From assembly GCA_046483285.1 (NCBI GenBank), contig JAWODN010000121.1, forward strand, positions 1 to 64,000: 64,000 nucleotides of DNA, given 5' to 3'. The first letter of the stretch is position 1. Every line of letters begins with the position of its first letter. The translations under genes and the position numbers were made by a program. This document shows, piece by piece, positions 60,654 through 64,000 of this stretch. Under the pieces are notes generated by a model. It was not told where the DNA came from and did not search any database. It saw nothing but the letters and a program-made list of their open reading frames with translations. This DNA comes from CAYRTV01 sp046483285. GTDB taxonomy: Bacteria > Acidobacteriota > Aminicenantia > Aminicenantales > Aminicenantaceae.

Positions 60654-62864
60654 GTGAATAAACAAAAAAAGAAAGCAGGGCGGATCATTGTCGTCTCCAA
60701 CCGCCTGCCGGTGACAGTGGCGAAAAGAGGCGGCCGTCTGATTTTCCAGCAAAGCCAGGGGGGATTGGCCACCGGGCTCCGCTCTCTCCAAACTGAAAAA
60801 AAGGCTTTTTTTATCGGATGGCCGGGGTATGATCCTGTCAACAAGGAAGAACGCGAACACATGACCCGGCGTTTACGGGATGAATTCAATTGCCATCCTG
60901 TGTATCTGACTCAGCATGAAATCAACAAATATTATTACGGATTTTCCAACCGGACTCTATGGCCTCTTTTCCATTATTTTTCCTCCTACAGCACTTTCGA
61001 TGAACCGGAATGGAAGGTTTACAAAAAAGTCAATCAGAAATTTTCGCAGGAAGTTTTGAGGGTCGCGGATGAGAATGATATCTTCTGGGTTCATGATTAT
61101 CACTTGATGCTTCTTCCCCAGTTGATCCGGATTATGCTTCCCGAATCGTCTATCGGATTTTTTCTCCATATCCCTTTTCCCTCATCAGAAATCTTCCGCA
61201 TCCTGCCCTGGCGCACGGATATCTTGGAAGGCTTAATGGGAGCGGATCTGCTGGGTTTTCATACCTATGAATACGCCCGCCACTTTTTGAGCAGCGTTCT
61301 GCGGCTGCTGGGGTATGAGCATGAATTCGGTTCCGTATCCGTAAACGGCCGGATTGTCCGGGTGGACAATTTCCCCATGGGAATCGACATCAAACACAAC
61401 ACAAAATTGCTTTCTGACCCGGAAGTCAAAAAAGAAATCTCTCAATGCCGCCATAGATTGGGAACGAAAAACAATAAAATTATTTTATCCGTAGACCGCC
61501 TGGATTACACCAAAGGCATTCCCCAGCGCCTGGCGGGTTTTGAAGCGTTCCTCGCCAAAAACAAGGCCTGGCATAATAAAATCACTTACCTGATGCTATG
61601 CGTTCCTTCCCGCACTAAAGTGGATCAATACGCTCTCCTGAAGGAAGAGGTGGACCGGATGGTAGGAAGAATCAACGGGCGTTTCGGAAGCGCCAGCTGG
61701 CAGCCGGTCCATTATCTGTACCGGTCGCTTCCTTTTAAAAAACTTCTCCCCCTCTATGCCGTCGGCGACATCGCCCTGGTCACTCCGGTACGGGACGGCA
61801 TGAACCTGGTGGCCAAGGAATATGTGGCCGCTAAAACCGACAACAAGGGAGTTTTGATTCTGAGCGGAACCGCCGGCGCCTCGGATGAATTGGGAGAGGC
61901 CCTGACTGTGAACGTGCACAGCGAAAATGAAATCGCCTCCGCCATCACTCGAGCTTTGACAATGCCGGAAAAAGAAAAGGCCCAGCGGATAAAAAACATG
62001 CGTAACCGGATCATGGAATACGACATTCACCGCTGGACCGAGTCATTTGTATCCAGTATTGAAAAAAGCCGCGATATACGAAAGCGGCTGGAATTCAGAA
62101 AGCTGAGCCGGAAATGGCAGGATGAACTTTTAAAAGATTACAGCGGATCTAAACAGCGCCTGTTGCTTCTTGATTATGACGGCACCCTGATTTCTTTCAC
62201 CGGCCGGCCGGAAGAAGCCAGGCCGGACACCGAACTGAAGCGTCTTCTTCTGGCCCTCGCCAAGGACAAAAAAAACCACCTGGTTATAGTCAGCGGACGA
62301 GACCGGGATTCCCTGGAGCAATGGCTCGGTAAGATTCCCGGATCTCTGGTCGCCGAACACGGCGCCTGGGTGAAATCCAAGGGCCGCGAAAAATGGAAAA
62401 GTTATGATTCTGAATCGGAGGACTGGAAAAACCGTATCCGGCCTATTTTAAAAAACTATGAATTCCGGGTCCCCGGATCGTTTGTGGAAGAAAAAGAGAC
62501 GGCTCTGGCTTGGCATTACCGTAAAGCCAATCCGGATCTGGGGGAAATCCGGTCCTGCGAATTGTTCGATAACTTGAATGAATTTCTAGCCAACACCAGC
62601 TTGCAGCTTTTCCATGGAAACAAAGTGATCGAAGTCAGGGTAGGCGGCGTCAATAAGAGTATTGCGGCGGCCGCTTTTCTTGAAAAAAACGACTGGGATT
62701 TCATCCTGGCCGTTGGAGACGACTGGACCGACGAAGACATTTTTAAGATTCTTCCTAAATCCGCGTATTCGATTAAAATCGGTTACGGCCCCACCCAAGC
62801 CAAATTTTACTTGGAGTCCCCTCACTCCACCCGGAAGCTTCTCCGGGAATTGAGCAAAGCCTGA
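60654..62864 (+). CDS. otsAB: Bifunctional trehalose-6-phosphate synthase/phosphatase
   Basis: 736 residues, GTG start, the only in-frame start after a stop at 60606. The GT20 synthase (about 1-480) has VVSNRLPV, the GGLATGL loop, HDYHLMLLP and DGMNLVAKEY. The HAD-type phosphatase (about 495-736) has LLLLDYDGTLISF and GDDWTDEDIF. It makes trehalose from UDP-glucose and glucose-6-phosphate in one polypeptide. It probably serves osmotic and desiccation protection. No Shine-Dalgarno site is near. Confidence 0.94.
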   Translation: MNKQKKKAGRIIVVSNRLPVTVAKRGGRLIFQQSQGGLATGLRSLQTEKKAFFIGWPGYDPVNKEEREHMTRRLRDEFNCHPVYLTQHEINKYYYGFSNRTLWPLFHYFSSYSTFDEPEWKVYKKVNQKFSQEVLRVADENDIFWVHDYHLMLLPQLIRIMLPESSIGFFLHIPFPSSEIFRILPWRTDILEGLMGADLLGFHTYEYARHFLSSVLRLLGYEHEFGSVSVNGRIVRVDNFPMGIDIKHNTKLLSDPEVKKEISQCRHRLGTKNNKIILSVDRLDYTKGIPQRLAGFEAFLAKNKAWHNKITYLMLCVPSRTKVDQYALLKEEVDRMVGRINGRFGSASWQPVHYLYRSLPFKKLLPLYAVGDIALVTPVRDGMNLVAKEYVAAKTDNKGVLILSGTAGASDELGEALTVNVHSENEIASAITRALTMPEKEKAQRIKNMRNRIMEYDIHRWTESFVSSIEKSRDIRKRLEFRKLSRKWQDELLKDYSGSKQRLLLLDYDGTLISFTGRPEEARPDTELKRLLLALAKDKKNHLVIVSGRDRDSLEQWLGKIPGSLVAEHGAWVKSKGREKWKSYDSESEDWKNRIRPILKNYEFRVPGSFVEEKETALAWHYRKANPDLGEIRSCELFDNLNEFLANTSLQLFHGNKVIEVRVGGVNKSIAAAAFLEKNDWDFILAVGDDWTDEDIFKILPKSAYSIKIGYGPTQAKFYLESPHSTRKLLRELSKA

Positions 62865-62880
62865 ACCACGACCCTCCTTA

Positions 62881-64000
62881 TCAGGAGAGGGAATGGACAA
62901 GCAGCCCGCTCCGCAGCTTAGGTTCAAACCAAGTGGATTTGGGAGGCATGACCTTGCCGGCGTCGGCTATCCGCATTAGCTCCTGGATGGAGGGAGGATA
63001 AACGGCAAAAGCCACCTGGTATTTTCCGCCGTCCACCACCCGCTTCAATTCTTCCAGGCCCCGGATTCCTCCCACAAAATCAATATTTTCACTGGTCCGG
63101 GGGTTTTCGATTCCGAAAAACGGAGAAAGCAGATTCTCCTGAAGATAGGAAATATCCAGGCTTTTCACAGGATCGTCTTTCATCCTTTTTTCCGGTTTTG
63201 CGGTCAGCTTGTACCACTCCCCGTCCAGATACATGCTGAATTCCCCTTTCTTCGCCGGCTTATAAGGAATTTTTCCGGCCTTTTCCACGGTGAAATTTTC
63301 TTCCAGCGCCGCGACCAATTCCTCCCGGGAATGTCCGTTGAGGTTTTTAAGAACCCGGTTATAATCCAGGATCCGGAGCTGGGCATCAGGAAACAGCACA
63401 GCCAGAAAATAATTGTATTCTTCCTCCCCGGTATGATTGGGATCGGCCTTGCGCCGCATATTCGCCACCTTGGCGGCCGAGGCGGAGCGATGGTGGCCGT
63501 CGGCCACGTAAAGAGCATCCATTCCACCAAACTCCGCAATAATCTTTTCCGCGATGTCATCTTCGACAATCCATACCGTATGCTGAATGCCGTCTGAAGC
63601 GGTGAAATCATAGAGGGGATCATTTTTCACATTCTGTTCGACCAACCGGTTGACGCTGTCCAACTGGCGGTATGTCAGAAAAATGGGACCGGCGTTGACA
63701 TTGGTGACATCCACATGTTTAATCCGGTCCGCTTCTTTTTTCGGCCGGGTGTGCTCATGTTTTTTGATCACGTCGTTGTCGTAGTCATCCACTGAAACAC
63801 ATCCCACAATCCCGTACTGTTCCCGGCCGTCCATAACCTGCCGGTAGATGTAGAGGCAGGGACGCTCTTCCTGAATCAGTATCCCGCGGTTGATAAATCC
63901 GTCCAGGTTTTCCCGGGCTTTGTCATAGACTTCTTGGGAATACAGGTCCGTGCCCGCCGGCAAGTCCACTTCCGGCTTGACCACATGCAGAAAGGAATAC
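62881..64000 (-). CDS. DUF1015 family protein, 5' partial
   Basis: The frame stays open to the right edge; the last bases still read YSFLHVVKPEVDLP, typical of the DUF1015 N-terminal part, so perhaps 30-50 residues are missing. Family marks seen: HEHTRPKKEADR, VADGHHRSASAA and FFGIENPRTSENIDFVGG (about residue 285 of the visible part). DUF1015 proteins are widespread and of unproven function, often near serine biosynthesis genes. Convergent with the trehalose gene. Confidence 0.88.
   Translation of the reverse strand, partial: YSFLHVVKPEVDLPAGTDLYSQEVYDKARENLDGFINRGILIQEERPCLYIYRQVMDGREQYGIVGCVSVDDYDNDVIKKHEHTRPKKEADRIKHVDVTNVNAGPIFLTYRQLDSVNRLVEQNVKNDPLYDFTASDGIQHTVWIVEDDIAEKIIAEFGGMDALYVADGHHRSASAAKVANMRRKADPNHTGEEEYNYFLAVLFPDAQLRILDYNRVLKNLNGHSREELVAALEENFTVEKAGKIPYKPAKKGEFSMYLDGEWYKLTAKPEKRMKDDPVKSLDISYLQENLLSPFFGIENPRTSENIDFVGGIRGLEELKRVVDGGKYQVAFAVYPPSIQELMRIADAGKVMPPKSTWFEPKLRSGLLVHSLS

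Noticed and set aside
62864..62890. Terminator hairpin between the trehalose gene and DUF1015
   Set aside because: CCCTCCT/AGGAGAGGG pairs imperfectly, overlaps the DUF1015 stop codon and has no U-run.

Overview
The window reads as about 64 kb of chromosome from a free-living, diderm (Gram-negative type) bacterium of roughly 50% GC. LptB, an outer-membrane secretin, several lipobox signal peptides and a type IV pilus-like (T4P/T2SS family) apparatus support an outer membrane. The mix of a PDZ-containing multi-pass histidine kinase, a secretin with a cohesin-like tail, a C69 dipeptidase, DUF1015 and many REP-like intergenic repeats suggests an uncultured Acidobacteriota/Aminicenantes-like lineage. 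That placement is inference from gene content only. There is no phage, plasmid, transposase, CRISPR array or rRNA gene.

Layout. 1-2.6 kb: an M1-like metallopeptidase cut by the left edge. 3.2-7.4 kb (minus): a sigma54 activator and its PDZ-7TM-like-GAF-PAS histidine kinase. 7.9-15.4 kb (plus): a tightly overlapping pilus-assembly operon (pilC-like, pilB-like, pilM, pilN, pilO, pilP-like, pilQ-like). 16-19.7 kb: C69 dipeptidase, tilS and a CAU tRNA. 19.7-20.6 kb: a 155-bp tandem repeat array. 20.6-24.4 kb (minus): membrane glycosyltransferase and asparagine synthase. 25.4-31.9 kb (plus): three prepilins, a PilX-like protein and a PilY1-like protein with calcium-loop repeats, behind a long leader. 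31.9-35.1 kb (minus): ABC ATPase, ABC permease, TPR protein and prepilin peptidase. 35.8-38.3 kb: DUF378, then the ResB/CcsA cytochrome c maturation pair. 38.4-41.6 kb (plus): rpsU, lipA, phosphoesterase, ogt, lptB. 41.6-48.5 kb: mixed genes including tRNA-Val, a TPR lipoprotein, trpS, an SDR enzyme and a lipoprotein-type methyltransferase. 48.5-57.4 kb: an alpha-oxoamine synthase and a three-domain kinase/M23/aminotransferase fusion (minus), facing an alanine racemase-GNAT fusion, a methyltransferase and a sodium:solute symporter (plus). 57.3-60.3 kb (minus): rpoD and a sulfatase-like gene. 60.6-64 kb: a trehalose synthase/phosphatase fusion and DUF1015, the latter cut by the right edge.

The two pilus loci and the prepilin peptidase locus together supply motor, alignment complex, secretin, minor pilins, adhesin/tip protein and processing enzyme. 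A major pilin and a PilT retraction ATPase are not seen here and would have to lie elsewhere. The two-component pair beside the assembly operon is a natural candidate regulator, but no sigma54 promoter was found in the window.

Intergenic DNA is unusually informative. It carries (i) an about 119-bp MITE-like element whose terminal inverted repeats vary in a compensatory way, (ii) REP-like hairpin units, once amplified into a 155-bp tandem array, (iii) 9-bp microsatellites, and (iv) many well-formed TTGACA-N17-TATAAT-type promoters, several so close to the start codon that the mRNAs should be leaderless or nearly so. No convincing Rho-independent terminator was recognised. All calls are by eye from sequence; no database search was run.
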